A DNA stretch of 64,000 bases from UBA1930 sp943368475 (GCA_943368475.1 CALRLF020000011.1:1-64000), one strand, 5' to 3'. Shown: positions 42,911 to 52,951, numbered from the stretch's first letter. The notes: generated by a model not told the origin, from the sequence alone. Numbers and translations: made by a program.

Positions 42911-43324
42911 ATGTTAGACATTGATACACATAAAAATCCTATTGTTTTATTTGATGGGGTTTGTAACTATTGCAATAGCATGGTAAACTTTGCCATACGG
43001 TGGAATAAAAAAAATAATTTAAGATTTGCCCCATTGCAAAGTGAAGTAGGTATTCAATTAATACACAAAATGAAGATTAACCAAGGTGTAGATTCTGTAA
43101 TTTTTATAGAAGGGGATGCTTTTGCAATTTATTCTGGTGCTGCGTTAAAAATTTGTAGGCATTTGAGTTTTCCTGTTAGTCTATTGTACATTTTAATTTT
43201 CATACCTTCTTTTATAAGAAATTTTGTTTACAAATGGTTTGCAGCCAATCGATACAAATGGTTTGGCAAAAAAGAAATCTGTATGATACCCTCAAAAGAG
43301 GTGAAAATCAAATTTTTAAATTAA
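42911..43324 (+). CDS. DCC family thiol-disulfide oxidoreductase-like protein
   Basis: The protein has 137 residues. The DCC motif is complete: VLFDGVCNYCNSMVNF with a CxxC-like pair, followed by LRFAPLQSEVG and DSVIFIEGDAFAIYSGAAL. One hydrophobic stretch (LSFPVSLLYILIFIPSFI) could touch the membrane. The family is thioredoxin-related, with poorly known partners. It starts 13 bases after the porX stop and is likely co-transcribed. Confidence 0.88.
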   Translation: MLDIDTHKNPIVLFDGVCNYCNSMVNFAIRWNKKNNLRFAPLQSEVGIQLIHKMKINQGVDSVIFIEGDAFAIYSGAALKICRHLSFPVSLLYILIFIPSFIRNFVYKWFAANRYKWFGKKEICMIPSKEVKIKFLN

Positions 43325-43450
43325 TTTTTTTCTGTAAGCAACCTTCTTGTCATAATTTTACTCTACCTTAGTAATCTGTACCTATTATCCTCTCGAAATT
43401 CCAGTTCAATTCCTTGGAAAACGCTGTTATTTACTTTAAAACAAGCGTTT

Positions 43451-45883
43451 ATGAAATTTTTTGTACCCTTAAAAGTCACACTATTATTGGCTGTAATACT
43501 ATCTTTTAATAGTATTTTAGCTCAATCTTCCATAAATGGAGGCAGTATTACAACTGCATCAATTTGTGCAACTCGAACAAACCCTGCGTCTGACTTAAGC
43601 AACCTGTCTTCACCAACTGGAGGAACTGCACCTTACACGTATCAGTGGGAAGCTAAAATTGAGTATTCCAATTGGACAAATGTTATTAATGTAGGAAATG
43701 GATTAAATCTTAGTCCAGGTATATTATTGTACAACACTACTTACCGCAGAAAAGTAACAGATGCAGCAGGAGCTGTTGCATATTCAAACGATATTAAATT
43801 CTTTTTGGTAGACGAGTTAAATGCAGGTAATATTTCTTTAGATGGCTCTGCTTTTGTTTTGGTAAATCAACTTCCAAGCAGAATCAATACTTCTGATGCT
43901 GTATCTGGTACGGGTAATTATTCTTATTCATGGGAAGTTAGTACTGTTAGTGCTAATGGACCATGGAGTACTATCAGTGGTGAAAGTGGGCTTTCTTATC
44001 AGCCAAGTCCTTTCTCGGCTCCAGGTATTAAATATTTTAGAAAAAAAGCAACTGACCTAAATTGTAGTGGTGTTGTTGCTGCCTATACAGGTGTTGTTCA
44101 AATTGAAGCATTATTAACTCTGCCTTTTGAAAAAGGATATTGGACATATCGATATCCTTGTGTTTTTGCAGGTTCTACGCCAAGTTTATTGTCTGGTACA
44201 GTTGCAAGAGGTGGTACTGCACCATACACTTATCAGTGGGAGATGAGACTTGCAAATGAAACTGTGTGGAACGAAATCTCTGGAGCTACATCTGTGAGTT
44301 ATCAACCGCCTGCAATTACGGCTTCTACCTATTATCGTAGAAAGTCTAGTGATGCTGCAGGGGCTACTGGATACAGTAATGAAGATGTGGTTGCTTATGT
44401 AGCCACAACAGCCAATGGCGGGCTAATTGCAGCAAATCAATCGTCGATAATTGCACCTAATGCACCTTTATTTGCAATTAGCAACGTAGTATCTGCTTCT
44501 AATTTTTATAATGGTTTTTACTATTGGCAAACTAGTGCCGATAATGGAGCTACTTGGGCAAGTATTTTAAACAGCAATTATTCAAACTTTTTTCCAAATA
44601 CACCACCCACTAGTGCAACTTGTTATCGTAGAGCAATAAGAGAGGCATGTGCATCATCTGAAAGAGATACATGGTCAAATATTGTTTGCTTTAATCCAGC
44701 TCCTTTAGTAGATGGTAATATTAGTTATGGTTCAGGGAATAGTGGCTGTGTAACAGCAAGTACATTATCTGGTACAATTACAGGTACGCCTGCTACAGGC
44801 GGTGCAACACCATATACATATAAATGGCAAAATTTTGATGGAACAGATTGGATTGATATTTTATCTTCAAACTCAGTAAGTTATACACCGGGCGTATTAA
44901 ATCATGATTCTAAATTTAGAAGAGTGGTTACCGATGCAAATGGCACAAGCTTAACTAGCAATGAAGTTTCTATAACCATTAGTAGCAATACTCCTTTAAA
45001 AGGAGGTCTAATTGATGGACCAATTGTAACTTGTAGCAATACAGCCCCTGGTATTATTAATAATATAATAGATGCTTGTGGTGGTGGTGGTGCGTTTACT
45101 TACACTTGGGAAGCTAGTGTTAATGGTGCTGGTTGGTCAACAGTTGTAGGTGCAAATCAACCAACATACAATGCTACAAGTATTGGTAGTACTACTAAGT
45201 ATAGAAGAAAGGTTGGAGATGGTTGTGGAAACGCAGTTTATAGTAACGAGGTTGAGGTATTTGTTTATCCCACAATTGAAGCTGGTTCAATTACGCCTAC
45301 TTCACAAACTGTTTGTACTAATCAATTACCAGAATCTCTTGGATTAACTCAAAACTGTCATTATACGAATGGCAATGTAACTTATCAGTGGCAGCGTTCT
45401 GCAAGTGCAAATGGGTCTTGGACAAATGTTTATGGTGCAACTCAACCAGTTTTTCAACCTAAGGCATCTACTACAACTCTTTATTATAGGCTTGTTGTTA
45501 AATCTTCTGTATGTAATGCTGAAGCTATAACCAATGTTTCTGCTGTAATTTTAAATACTAATTGCTCATCTGGTAGAACAATTCAAGGAGTTAGCACAAA
45601 TGACAATCGTCTTTCTTCGAATTTATCAGGAAAGGGCACTTTGAAATTATATCCTAATCCAGTATCAAAAGGGCAAACAGTGTTTGTAACATTTGATGGT
45701 GATGGTGCAAATTGCAAAGCAAGTTTGCGTGGGACTGATGGTAGAGTGTATAATTGTACAGTTGAAGCTGCTTCAAAAGGTAGTTTACAAGTAAAAATGC
45801 CTGTAAACGTAGCTCAGGGAACATACTTAATACAATTAACCAATGGCCAAAAACAATGGGTTGAGCGTATTGTAATATTTTAA
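43451..45883 (+). CDS. Secreted multidomain protein with T9SS type A sorting domain
   Basis: The protein has 810 residues. A signal peptide (FVPLKVTLLLAVILSFNSIL) is followed by about seven Ig/PKD-like modules of about 90-100 residues, recognisable by GGTAPYTYQWEAKI, GGTAPYTYQWEMRL, GGATPYTYKWQNFD and YTWEASVNGAGWSTV, and by Y/F-R-RKV..D at the end of each module. The last ~75 residues are the Por secretion tail: GTLKLYPNPVSKGQTVFVTF ... GTYLIQLTNGQKQWVERIVI. It is exported by the Sec and type IX systems to the cell surface or medium; an adhesin-like role is likely but not shown. Confidence 0.88.
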   Translation: MKFFVPLKVTLLLAVILSFNSILAQSSINGGSITTASICATRTNPASDLSNLSSPTGGTAPYTYQWEAKIEYSNWTNVINVGNGLNLSPGILLYNTTYRRKVTDAAGAVAYSNDIKFFLVDELNAGNISLDGSAFVLVNQLPSRINTSDAVSGTGNYSYSWEVSTVSANGPWSTISGESGLSYQPSPFSAPGIKYFRKKATDLNCSGVVAAYTGVVQIEALLTLPFEKGYWTYRYPCVFAGSTPSLLSGTVARGGTAPYTYQWEMRLANETVWNEISGATSVSYQPPAITASTYYRRKSSDAAGATGYSNEDVVAYVATTANGGLIAANQSSIIAPNAPLFAISNVVSASNFYNGFYYWQTSADNGATWASILNSNYSNFFPNTPPTSATCYRRAIREACASSERDTWSNIVCFNPAPLVDGNISYGSGNSGCVTASTLSGTITGTPATGGATPYTYKWQNFDGTDWIDILSSNSVSYTPGVLNHDSKFRRVVTDANGTSLTSNEVSITISSNTPLKGGLIDGPIVTCSNTAPGIINNIIDACGGGGAFTYTWEASVNGAGWSTVVGANQPTYNATSIGSTTKYRRKVGDGCGNAVYSNEVEVFVYPTIEAGSITPTSQTVCTNQLPESLGLTQNCHYTNGNVTYQWQRSASANGSWTNVYGATQPVFQPKASTTTLYYRLVVKSSVCNAEAITNVSAVILNTNCSSGRTIQGVSTNDNRLSSNLSGKGTLKLYPNPVSKGQTVFVTFDGDGANCKASLRGTDGRVYNCTVEAASKGSLQVKMPVNVAQGTYLIQLTNGQKQWVERIVIF

Positions 45884-45909
45884 AAATAGAAAATCATAAA
45901 TACCTATAA

Positions 45910-45933
45910 AATCCCCGCAATTTAGCGGGGATT
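45910..45933 (+). terminator. Rho-independent terminator of the T9SS cargo gene
   Basis: AATCCCCGC pairs with GCGGGGATT around a six-base loop and is followed by TTTTTTAT. It lies 27 bases after the stop codon. Confidence 0.9.
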
Positions 45934-46029
45934 TTTTTATACATGTGTGGATAAAACTATACTGTAACGGCTTCTTTATAAGTTATTTTTGAAAATACTC
46001 ATAACCCCCCATTAGGGGATGAGATTGGA

Positions 46030-46305
46030 ATGAAGTACACAGCGACAACATTAAAAAAATTAGAAGATATACTGGGAGAAAGCGATTTTACACTTCGATA
46101 CGAACGTGGGACTTTTCAAAGTGGCTGGTGTTTATTGGAAGCAAAAAAAATAGTTGTTTTAAACAGGTTCTTACATACCGAAGGGCGTATCAATACTTTA
46201 TTGGAGTTGATTCCTCAATTAAATATTAGTTTCGATAAGTTGACCCATGAGAGCCAAAAATTGTATGAGCAAATTTTGTCCAATTCTCCTGTTATAACAG
46301 CTTAG
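46030..46305 (+). CDS. Conserved hypothetical protein
   Basis: The protein has 91 residues, no signal peptide, and an alpha/beta look: YTATTLKKLEDILGESDF, LRYERGTFQSGWCLLEAKKI, VVLNRFLHTEGRINTLLELI. I recall similar small proteins beside MBL-fold hydrolase genes in Bacteroidota, but the function is unknown. A TATTTTTG promoter-like element lies at 45984-45991. It is 48 bases upstream of the MBL hydrolase on the same strand. Confidence 0.7.
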   Translation: MKYTATTLKKLEDILGESDFTLRYERGTFQSGWCLLEAKKIVVLNRFLHTEGRINTLLELIPQLNISFDKLTHESQKLYEQILSNSPVITA

Positions 46306-46353
46306 CTATTTAACATTAATTACTTACATTTTCCTTTTTACCTGTAGCTTTGA

Positions 46354-47133
46354 ATGGTGAGTAATCAACCTCTTAAAATTACATTTCTTGGTACAGGAAC
46401 CAGTAGTGGAGTGCCCATGATTGCCTGTAATTGTAATGTTTGTACATCTACTAATTCTCGAGATAGCAGATTGCGTAGTAGTGTTTTAATACAATCGGAA
46501 ACTACTACTTTAGTTATAGATACTACACCCGATTTTAGATACCAAATGTTACGTTCACATACAACACATATTGATGCCATTTTATTTACACACCCACATA
46601 AAGATCACATTGCTGGATTAGATGATATCAGAGCTTTCAACTATTTTAGTAATAAGCCAATGCAATTGTATGCCAACTCTTTAACTGAAGAAGCATTGAG
46701 AAGAGATTTTTATTATGCTTTTGCCGAAAAGAAATATCCGGGTGTTCCAAATATGGAAATCAATACAATCGATAAATCGGCTTTCTGTATTGGTGATATA
46801 AATATTCAACCAATTTTAGTTTGGCATTTAAAAATGCCTGTTCTGGCTTATCGATTAAATAATTTTACTTATATTACAGACGCAAATAAAATTGATGCAA
46901 CTGAACTTGAAAAAATCAAAGGCTCTGAAATTATTGTATTGAATGCATTGCGTAAAGAAAAGCATATTTCACACTTTAATTTAGAAGAAGCCATTGAAGT
47001 TGTTCAAGACCTTAACCCCACTAAGGCTTATTTCACACACATCAGCCATCAATTAGGTTTGCACGAAGAAGTTAGTAAGCAATTGCCTAAAGGTATTTAT
47101 TTGGCTTACGATAGTCTTCAAATTACCGTTTAG
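46354..47133 (+). CDS. MBL-fold metallo-hydrolase (PhnP/RNase Z-like)
   Basis: The protein has 259 residues. ITFLGTGTSSGVPMIAC opens the fold; two cysteine pairs in CNCNVC suggest the zinc knuckle of PhnP-like cyclic phosphodiesterases; the metal site is LFTHPHKDHIAGLDDIRAFN (HxHxDH); later ligands are in WHLKMPVLAYRL, ITDANKID and YFTHISHQLGLHEE. A phosphodiesterase role is inferred. TAGCTTTG ends one base before the ATG, so the message may be leaderless or may start at the GTG one codon later. Confidence 0.88.
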   Translation: MVSNQPLKITFLGTGTSSGVPMIACNCNVCTSTNSRDSRLRSSVLIQSETTTLVIDTTPDFRYQMLRSHTTHIDAILFTHPHKDHIAGLDDIRAFNYFSNKPMQLYANSLTEEALRRDFYYAFAEKKYPGVPNMEINTIDKSAFCIGDINIQPILVWHLKMPVLAYRLNNFTYITDANKIDATELEKIKGSEIIVLNALRKEKHISHFNLEEAIEVVQDLNPTKAYFTHISHQLGLHEEVSKQLPKGIYLAYDSLQITV

Positions 47134-47180
47134 ACCCCCCACTTTTCCAGTTGCGACATTATTAACCATAAATAAGCGTA

Positions 47181-48119
47181 ATGAAAAAAGTAATTAAACA
47201 GTACTTCACTTTTTCAAAAAGGGATGCCATAGCAGCAATTATTATTGTATTGCTGTTTAGCTCATTTATTGTGCTTCCTCAGTTTTTCTCTTACAAAAAG
47301 GAGAAGAAAGTTGCTGACCAAGTTGTTGTAAGTCAAATCGCTGCATTACAGAAACAAAAAGAAGACAAGGGCTATTATAAAAAAAATAATAGCAATGATA
47401 ATAATTGGGAGCAAACCTCTTTCAATTCATCAAATACGAATATAGTAGTTGGCTCATTATTTCAGTTCGATCCAAATACATTAGATGCAAATGGTTGGCA
47501 AAAACTAGGCTTAAGAGATAAAACTATTAATACCATATTAAACTATCGTAGTAAAGGTGGAAAGTTTAAACAACCAGAAGATTTGCGTAAAATTTGGGGA
47601 CTTAGAAAAGAAGAAGCAGATAGAATTATTCCTTTTGCAAAAATAGAAAATAGTGCAGTCCCGTCAGGGTATAAAACTTATGCTCAAAATGGAATTTCAC
47701 AAAACCAAAAACCAGTTTTATTTGATGCAAATACGGTTACGCCAGAACAGTTGAGGTTGATACCCAATATTGGCAATTCGTTACCATATAAAATTGTGAG
47801 TTTCAGAGAAAAGCTAGGTGGTTTTTTAAATATGCTTCAAGTAAAAGAAACTTATGGAATGACCGATTCTGTTTTTAACTCACTACTTCCCTATTTGCAT
47901 GTATTGCCAACAGAGATTAGAAAATTAAATATTAATACAGCTTCGGAATATGAGTTGAATGCCCATCCTTATATCGACAAAACATTGGCAAAAGCTATTA
48001 CTATTTACCGTAATCAACATGGTGGCTACAAATCAGTTAATGATATTCGAAAAATTGTATTTATTACGGAAGATGTTTATAATAAAATTGCTCCATACCT
48101 AACAGTATTGCCTGAGTAA
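47181..48119 (+). CDS. Helix-hairpin-helix (ComEA-like) protein
   Basis: The protein has 312 residues. One N-terminal membrane anchor (DAIAAIIIVLLFSSFIVLPQ) is followed by a charged linker and three ComEA-like helix-hairpin-helix units: FDPNTLDANGWQKLGL with ILNYRSKGGKFKQPEDLRKI; FDANTVTPEQLRLIPNIGNS with IVSFREKLGGF; and LNINTASEYELNAHPYIDKT with ITIYRNQHGGYKSVNDIRKI. Such units bind DNA non-specifically; in competence systems ComEA receives incoming DNA. A competence role here is only a possibility. Confidence 0.85.
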   Translation: MKKVIKQYFTFSKRDAIAAIIIVLLFSSFIVLPQFFSYKKEKKVADQVVVSQIAALQKQKEDKGYYKKNNSNDNNWEQTSFNSSNTNIVVGSLFQFDPNTLDANGWQKLGLRDKTINTILNYRSKGGKFKQPEDLRKIWGLRKEEADRIIPFAKIENSAVPSGYKTYAQNGISQNQKPVLFDANTVTPEQLRLIPNIGNSLPYKIVSFREKLGGFLNMLQVKETYGMTDSVFNSLLPYLHVLPTEIRKLNINTASEYELNAHPYIDKTLAKAITIYRNQHGGYKSVNDIRKIVFITEDVYNKIAPYLTVLPE

Positions 48120-48157
48120 AAGAAACATTTGGTGTGAAAGAAATTTCTCCTACATTT

Positions 48158-48229
48158 GCTATACTAACAAATGTTAGCATAGCCTTTAACGATTGCATTT
48201 ATAATATAGTCCTGCAGCAATGCAGGACT
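48158..48229. other. Two consecutive hairpins before the acyl-CoA dehydrogenase gene
   Basis: GCTATACTAACA pairs with TGTTAGCATAGC over a two-base loop (48158-48183, one internal mismatch). AGTCCTGC then pairs with GCAGGACT (48208-48229). The second hairpin and the following TTATCTATTCAACAACG resemble the long-subtype tail of the GTTGCGTCGCAC repeat family. Neither has a clear U-tract. Confidence 0.5.
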
Positions 48230-48248
48230 TATCTATTCAACAACGATT

Positions 48249-49388
48249 ATGAACTTTACATCATCCGAATTAACGCAACAAGTTGCAAAAACTGCTAAAG
48301 ATTTTGCTATACAATATATAAAGCCACATGTAATGGAGTGGGATGAAACCCAAGAATTTCCTGTACATATTTTTAAAGAATTGGGAAAGTTGGGTATGAT
48401 GGGCGTTTTAGTACCACACGAATATGGTGGTGCTGGATTAAGCTATTTTGAATACAATGCTATTATTCAGGAAATAGCCAAAGTGTGTGGCTCAATTGGG
48501 TTAAGCGTAGCAGCTCATAATTCATTATGCACCAACCATATTTTAACTTTTGGTAACGAGGAGCAAAAGCAGAAATATTTGCCTAAACTAGCTACTGCAG
48601 AGCATATTGGGGCTTGGGGCTTAACTGAACCAAACACTGGTAGCGATGCTGGTAATATGAAAACAACAGCTGTAAAAGATGGTAACAATTGGATATTAAA
48701 TGGAACCAAAAGTTGGATAACCCATGGTAAAAGTGGAGATATTGCTGTTGTTATTTGTAGGACAGGCGAACCAAGAACAAGTGGCAATTCAACTGCTTTT
48801 ATTGTAGAAAGAGGCACAAAAGGATTTAGTGCTGGAAAGAAAGAAAATAAATTAGGTATGAGAGCCAGTGAAACTGCTGAAATGATATTTGATAACTGTA
48901 TCATTAGCGATACCCAACGTTTGGGTGAAGTGGGAGATGGTTTCCGTCAGGCATTAAAAATATTAGATGGTGGACGTATATCTATTGCAGCATTATCTAT
49001 TGGTATTGCAAAAGGTGCTTACGAAGCGGCATTGCAATATTCGAAAGAGCGTTATCAGTTCGATCAACCAATTTGTAACTTCCAAGGTATAAGTTTTAAG
49101 TTGGCCGATATGGCTACCGAAATAATGGCCAGTGATTTACTGGTTTGGCAAAGTTGTGACTTAAAGGAAAGAGGAGAGAAGTTAACTAAAAATGGTGCTA
49201 TGGCAAAATACTATAGCAGTGAAATTGCAGTAAAAGTTGCCAACGATGCTGTACAAATTTTTGGAGGATATGGCTATACCAAAGATTTTCCGGTAGAAAA
49301 ATATTATAGAGATGCCAAGCTTTGTACCATTGGCGAAGGTACTTCAGAAATTCAAAAATTGGTTATTGCTAGGGAAGTTTTACAATAA
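48249..49388 (+). CDS. Acyl-CoA dehydrogenase
   Basis: The protein has 379 residues, the typical short-/medium-chain length. FAD and substrate motifs: GAWGLTEPNTGSDAGNMKTT, NGTKSWITHGKSGDIAVVIC, KLGMRASETAEMIFDNC, RYQFDQPICNFQGISFKLAD, VQIFGGYGYTKDFPVEKYYR and IGEGTSEIQKLVIAREVL. It should catalyse the first oxidation of fatty-acyl or branched-chain acyl-CoA. It appears to be a single gene; the precise chain-length preference cannot be read. Confidence 0.93.
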   Translation: MNFTSSELTQQVAKTAKDFAIQYIKPHVMEWDETQEFPVHIFKELGKLGMMGVLVPHEYGGAGLSYFEYNAIIQEIAKVCGSIGLSVAAHNSLCTNHILTFGNEEQKQKYLPKLATAEHIGAWGLTEPNTGSDAGNMKTTAVKDGNNWILNGTKSWITHGKSGDIAVVICRTGEPRTSGNSTAFIVERGTKGFSAGKKENKLGMRASETAEMIFDNCIISDTQRLGEVGDGFRQALKILDGGRISIAALSIGIAKGAYEAALQYSKERYQFDQPICNFQGISFKLADMATEIMASDLLVWQSCDLKERGEKLTKNGAMAKYYSSEIAVKVANDAVQIFGGYGYTKDFPVEKYYRDAKLCTIGEGTSEIQKLVIAREVLQ

Positions 49389-49446
49389 GAGTGCAGCATA
49401 TTGTTTTTTTAACTTTGATAAACGGATTTTTTATTTACTTTTATAA

Positions 49447-51381
49447 GTGTATATCTTAATTCGATTACCATTGATAAAACCTTTTTTAATAAGTCTAGTA
49501 CTATCTTTTGTATTTGCGTTTTCATTTGCTCAAAAAACTATTGGCGATAATCAAAGTCAATTTAGAATAGTTGATTCTTTAAATGAATTAGCATTCACAA
49601 CCAAAAAAAATGATATTGTATCGGCACTTACTTATTTACTGAAAACACAACAAGTTGCCAACCAAGTAAATTATACCAAAGGATATGCTGTATCACTTTT
49701 ATACGAAGCTGGCATTTATCAACAAAGTGGCTTTAGCAATAAGGCGTTGGTTATTTATCAAAAGTCACTAGAAATTTTCAAACAAAATAACGACAGTTTT
49801 AATGTTGCAAGATGCAATTTGCAAATTGCAAATGCATTACTCGATAATAAAAAAATTGCAGAGGCAGAAGCTCTATATAATCAATCTCTAAAAACGTTTC
49901 AGCAATTAAAAATTCTCAAACAAATTGCTAATGTAATGAATAACCTAGCCCAGTTAGAGCTTACAAAAAAGAACTACGAGCTAGCAATTCAGTATTCTAA
50001 TACTAGCTTAGCGATTAGCAAATCATCTAAACATAGATATGGCGAAAAGAAGGCATTACAAAATATAGGTAATGTTTATTTAGAGAAGTTGAATTTTGTA
50101 CAAGCACAGCATTTTTTTGTGCAAGCAAAACAAATCGATGAAGTAGAAAAAGATTATTATGGCTTATCTTATTCCTATGCTCAATTGGCAGTTATTTCTT
50201 TTAAACAAAACGAAATAAATAAAAGCTTAAACCATGCATTGCAAGGTTTTAGTGCTGCTCGATTAGCCAATGCTAATAATCTTATAGAAACCAATATCAA
50301 CAATATCTTAGCCATACATAAAAAGAAGGGGAATTTAACTGAAATTAATCGTTGGCAAGACTCATTAATTAGCATATCGAAAGATCAAAATAAACAGGAT
50401 AAGCAATATGCAATTAATTTTTTGGATTTAATTAAAGAACAAGAACTGCAAACAATAGAGGCTCAGCATAGTGCTTTGGATGCAGAGAAACAGGCTAATA
50501 TTAGGCTGTTAATCATTGTATTTGGAGCAATTTTTTTAGTCATCTCAATTGTTTTTGCAATAATTACCTACACCAATTTTAAGAAACAAAAATTATTAAC
50601 TACTGAACTTGAACAGAAAAATACAATAATTGAAGGAAATAATATTGCACTAGATAAATTTAATAAAACAATTTCTGAGCATAACAACCAGTTAGATGCA
50701 CAGAATAAAATGAAAGATAAATTACTTTCTATTATATCACACGACTTACGTCATCCTCTTATAAATACAAGAGGTATTATTGAACTTATAAATCATGGAT
50801 TGGTTTCTAATGCGGAAATTTCAGAATTGATGAAGCAATTAGAAGATCAATACATTAAGAGTATTGCATTGTTAGATAATTTATTATTTTGGTTGCGTGG
50901 ACAAATGCAAGGAATAGAAATTGAAAAAAACAAAATAGATGTTAAAGTATTAATTACTGAATTGATGGCTGAGCAGGAATTAAATTATATCAATAAAAAG
51001 ATTGCGATGCATCTTTTGATCAAAGATTCTGTAATTATTAATGCCGATAAAGAAATGCTGAAAATTGTGTTTAGAAACTTAATAAGTAATGCAATTAAGT
51101 TTACCCCTTCGGGTGGTTTAATTTCTATTACTTACAATAATCGAAAATCATTTCATTGTATTGCTATAAGAGATTCCGGTATTGGAATTAGTAAGCAAGA
51201 AATTGAAAAAATTAGTGCACAAAACTATTATTCAACCTCTGGCACAATGCAAGAAAAAGGAACAGGTTTTGGTATAATGTTGTGTAAGGATTTAATTGCT
51301 CAACATAGTGGAAATTTAATTATAGAAAGTGAACCGAATAAAGGAAGCACATTTACAATACAACTTCCGATAGAAGATTAG
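49447..51381 (+). CDS. TPR-containing sensor histidine kinase
   Basis: The protein has 644 residues. A signal peptide (ISLVLSFVFAFSFAQ) and about six TPR units (about 40-310; LEIFKQNNDSFNVARCNLQI, QIANVMNNLAQLELTKKNYE) are followed by a transmembrane segment near 345-368 (LLIIVFGAIFLVISIVFAII) and a coiled coil. The HisKA box follows with the phospho-His in LLSIISHDLRHPLINTRGII. The HATPase has RNLISNAIKFTPSGG, IRDSGIGISKQEIEKI and GTGFGIMLCKDLIAQHSG. The start is a GTG; an in-frame TTG eight codons later is possible. No response regulator is adjacent. Confidence 0.88.
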   Translation: MYILIRLPLIKPFLISLVLSFVFAFSFAQKTIGDNQSQFRIVDSLNELAFTTKKNDIVSALTYLLKTQQVANQVNYTKGYAVSLLYEAGIYQQSGFSNKALVIYQKSLEIFKQNNDSFNVARCNLQIANALLDNKKIAEAEALYNQSLKTFQQLKILKQIANVMNNLAQLELTKKNYELAIQYSNTSLAISKSSKHRYGEKKALQNIGNVYLEKLNFVQAQHFFVQAKQIDEVEKDYYGLSYSYAQLAVISFKQNEINKSLNHALQGFSAARLANANNLIETNINNILAIHKKKGNLTEINRWQDSLISISKDQNKQDKQYAINFLDLIKEQELQTIEAQHSALDAEKQANIRLLIIVFGAIFLVISIVFAIITYTNFKKQKLLTTELEQKNTIIEGNNIALDKFNKTISEHNNQLDAQNKMKDKLLSIISHDLRHPLINTRGIIELINHGLVSNAEISELMKQLEDQYIKSIALLDNLLFWLRGQMQGIEIEKNKIDVKVLITELMAEQELNYINKKIAMHLLIKDSVIINADKEMLKIVFRNLISNAIKFTPSGGLISITYNNRKSFHCIAIRDSGIGISKQEIEKISAQNYYSTSGTMQEKGTGFGIMLCKDLIAQHSGNLIIESEPNKGSTFTIQLPIED

Positions 51382-52841
51382 TTATTAATTACTGTTGGTA
51401 TCAACCTTCCACCTTCATTGGCAAATCGTTCTCCACTTTCGTGGTATTCGGCATCTTGATTTACATTCCAAACGTCGTATATTTTTTTGCCTGCAATAAT
51501 ATTTTTTGCTGCCAACATTGCTGTCATCATACTATGGTCTTGATTGTTGTATTTATGCATGCCATTTCTGCCAATTAAATACAATCCATCATAAGTTTCT
51601 AAAGCCCCTCTTATTGTGTTCACATGTTCTTTATAAAACTGATCGTACACAGGATAAGCTTTGGGTTGCCTTACCACATACCCATCTGAAACCAGCTTTG
51701 CGTCAATTAGCCCAATTTGCTGCATTTCTTTTTTTGCCAAATCAATTAAAGCAGCATCAGTACTTTCCCACATACCATCTCCTTCAAAACAAAAATATTC
51801 AAGTCCGTAACAAGCCATGCCTGCATCTGGCACCATAAAGGGGCTCCAGCTTTTAAAGTTTTGAATGCGTCCAACTTTAACCGATGGGTCATGTATATAA
51901 ATCCAGTTATCGTTAAAAGAATCTTTATCTTTTGTAATTAATACAACGGTTAAAAAATCTCTATAATGTAAATTATTGGCAGCAACAATAGCTTTATTGG
52001 GTAATGCAGGAAGAATATTGGGCACCAATTGTTTCATTGGAGCCGATGACAATACATAATCAAAACCAGTAACAGCAGCAGTGTTATTCAGTAAAACATC
52101 CCATTGATTATTTTTAAATTCCAATCCTTTTACATCACTGTTCATATGTATGGTTACACCCATTTGTACACATTTGTCTCTGCAGGTTTCCCACATTTGC
52201 CCAGGACCTTTTGCAGGATACCTGAAAGAATCAATTAAAGTTTTTATAACTGCATCTTTATTAGTGTTTTTAGGCTTAAATAAAGCATTTTTTATTGCAC
52301 TACTTAACGATAAACCTTTGATGCGTTGTGCAGCCCAATCAGCCGAAATTTCTTTGCAACTAATGCCCCAAACTTTCTCAGTATAGGTTTTGAAGAAAAT
52401 ATTAAATAACCTTTTTCCAAACTGATTGCTAACCCAATCTTCAAAATTTATAGGATTTTTTACAGGATTAATTTTAGCCTGTACATAGCTAAACATGCAC
52501 AAAGTACTTTCTACAATACCCAGTTTTTGTAAAGCTTCAAATGCAGCCAGAGGATATGAAAAAAAATGTTGATTATAATAAATTCGGCTGCTTCTTGGGC
52601 GTTCGAGCAGTGAATCACCCAATATTTCTGTCCAAAAATCTTCTACTTCCTGACTCTTACTAAAAAAACGATGCCCACCAATATCAAAATGAAAACCTTT
52701 GTAATTTTCAGTTCTCGAAATACCACCAACATAAGTAGCATCTTTCTCAAAAATAGTGGTTGCAATACCGGCTTTACCCAATAAATAAGCAGCTGTTAAA
52801 CCAGCAGGGCCAGCACCAATAATAGCAACTCGTTTTGTCAT
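51378..52841 (-). CDS. NAD(P)/FAD-dependent oxidoreductase, protoporphyrinogen oxidase/UDP-galactopyranose mutase-like
   Basis: The protein has 487 residues. The FAD-binding loop is VAIIGAGPAGLTAAYLLGKA, followed by GGISRTENYKGFHFDIGGHR, and the C-terminal FAD contact is GLYLIGRNGMHKYNNQDHSM. The overall plan matches a family near amine oxidases and UDP-galactopyranose mutases, often linked with polysaccharide or lipid modification. No glycan genes are adjacent. It overlaps the end of the histidine kinase gene by four bases (tail to tail) and is divergent from elaA. Confidence 0.85.
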   Translation of the reverse strand: MTKRVAIIGAGPAGLTAAYLLGKAGIATTIFEKDATYVGGISRTENYKGFHFDIGGHRFFSKSQEVEDFWTEILGDSLLERPRSSRIYYNQHFFSYPLAAFEALQKLGIVESTLCMFSYVQAKINPVKNPINFEDWVSNQFGKRLFNIFFKTYTEKVWGISCKEISADWAAQRIKGLSLSSAIKNALFKPKNTNKDAVIKTLIDSFRYPAKGPGQMWETCRDKCVQMGVTIHMNSDVKGLEFKNNQWDVLLNNTAAVTGFDYVLSSAPMKQLVPNILPALPNKAIVAANNLHYRDFLTVVLITKDKDSFNDNWIYIHDPSVKVGRIQNFKSWSPFMVPDAGMACYGLEYFCFEGDGMWESTDAALIDLAKKEMQQIGLIDAKLVSDGYVVRQPKAYPVYDQFYKEHVNTIRGALETYDGLYLIGRNGMHKYNNQDHSMMTAMLAAKNIIAGKKIYDVWNVNQDAEYHESGERFANEGGRLIPTVINN

Positions 52842-52951
52842 TAATTCATTTATGTTGAGCTGTGAAAATATTACTTCGGCATCAATTAAAGAAAAAGAAA
52901 ATAATAGGGTACATAAATGAAATATTTATTTTCGTTCACTAATAGCACATC

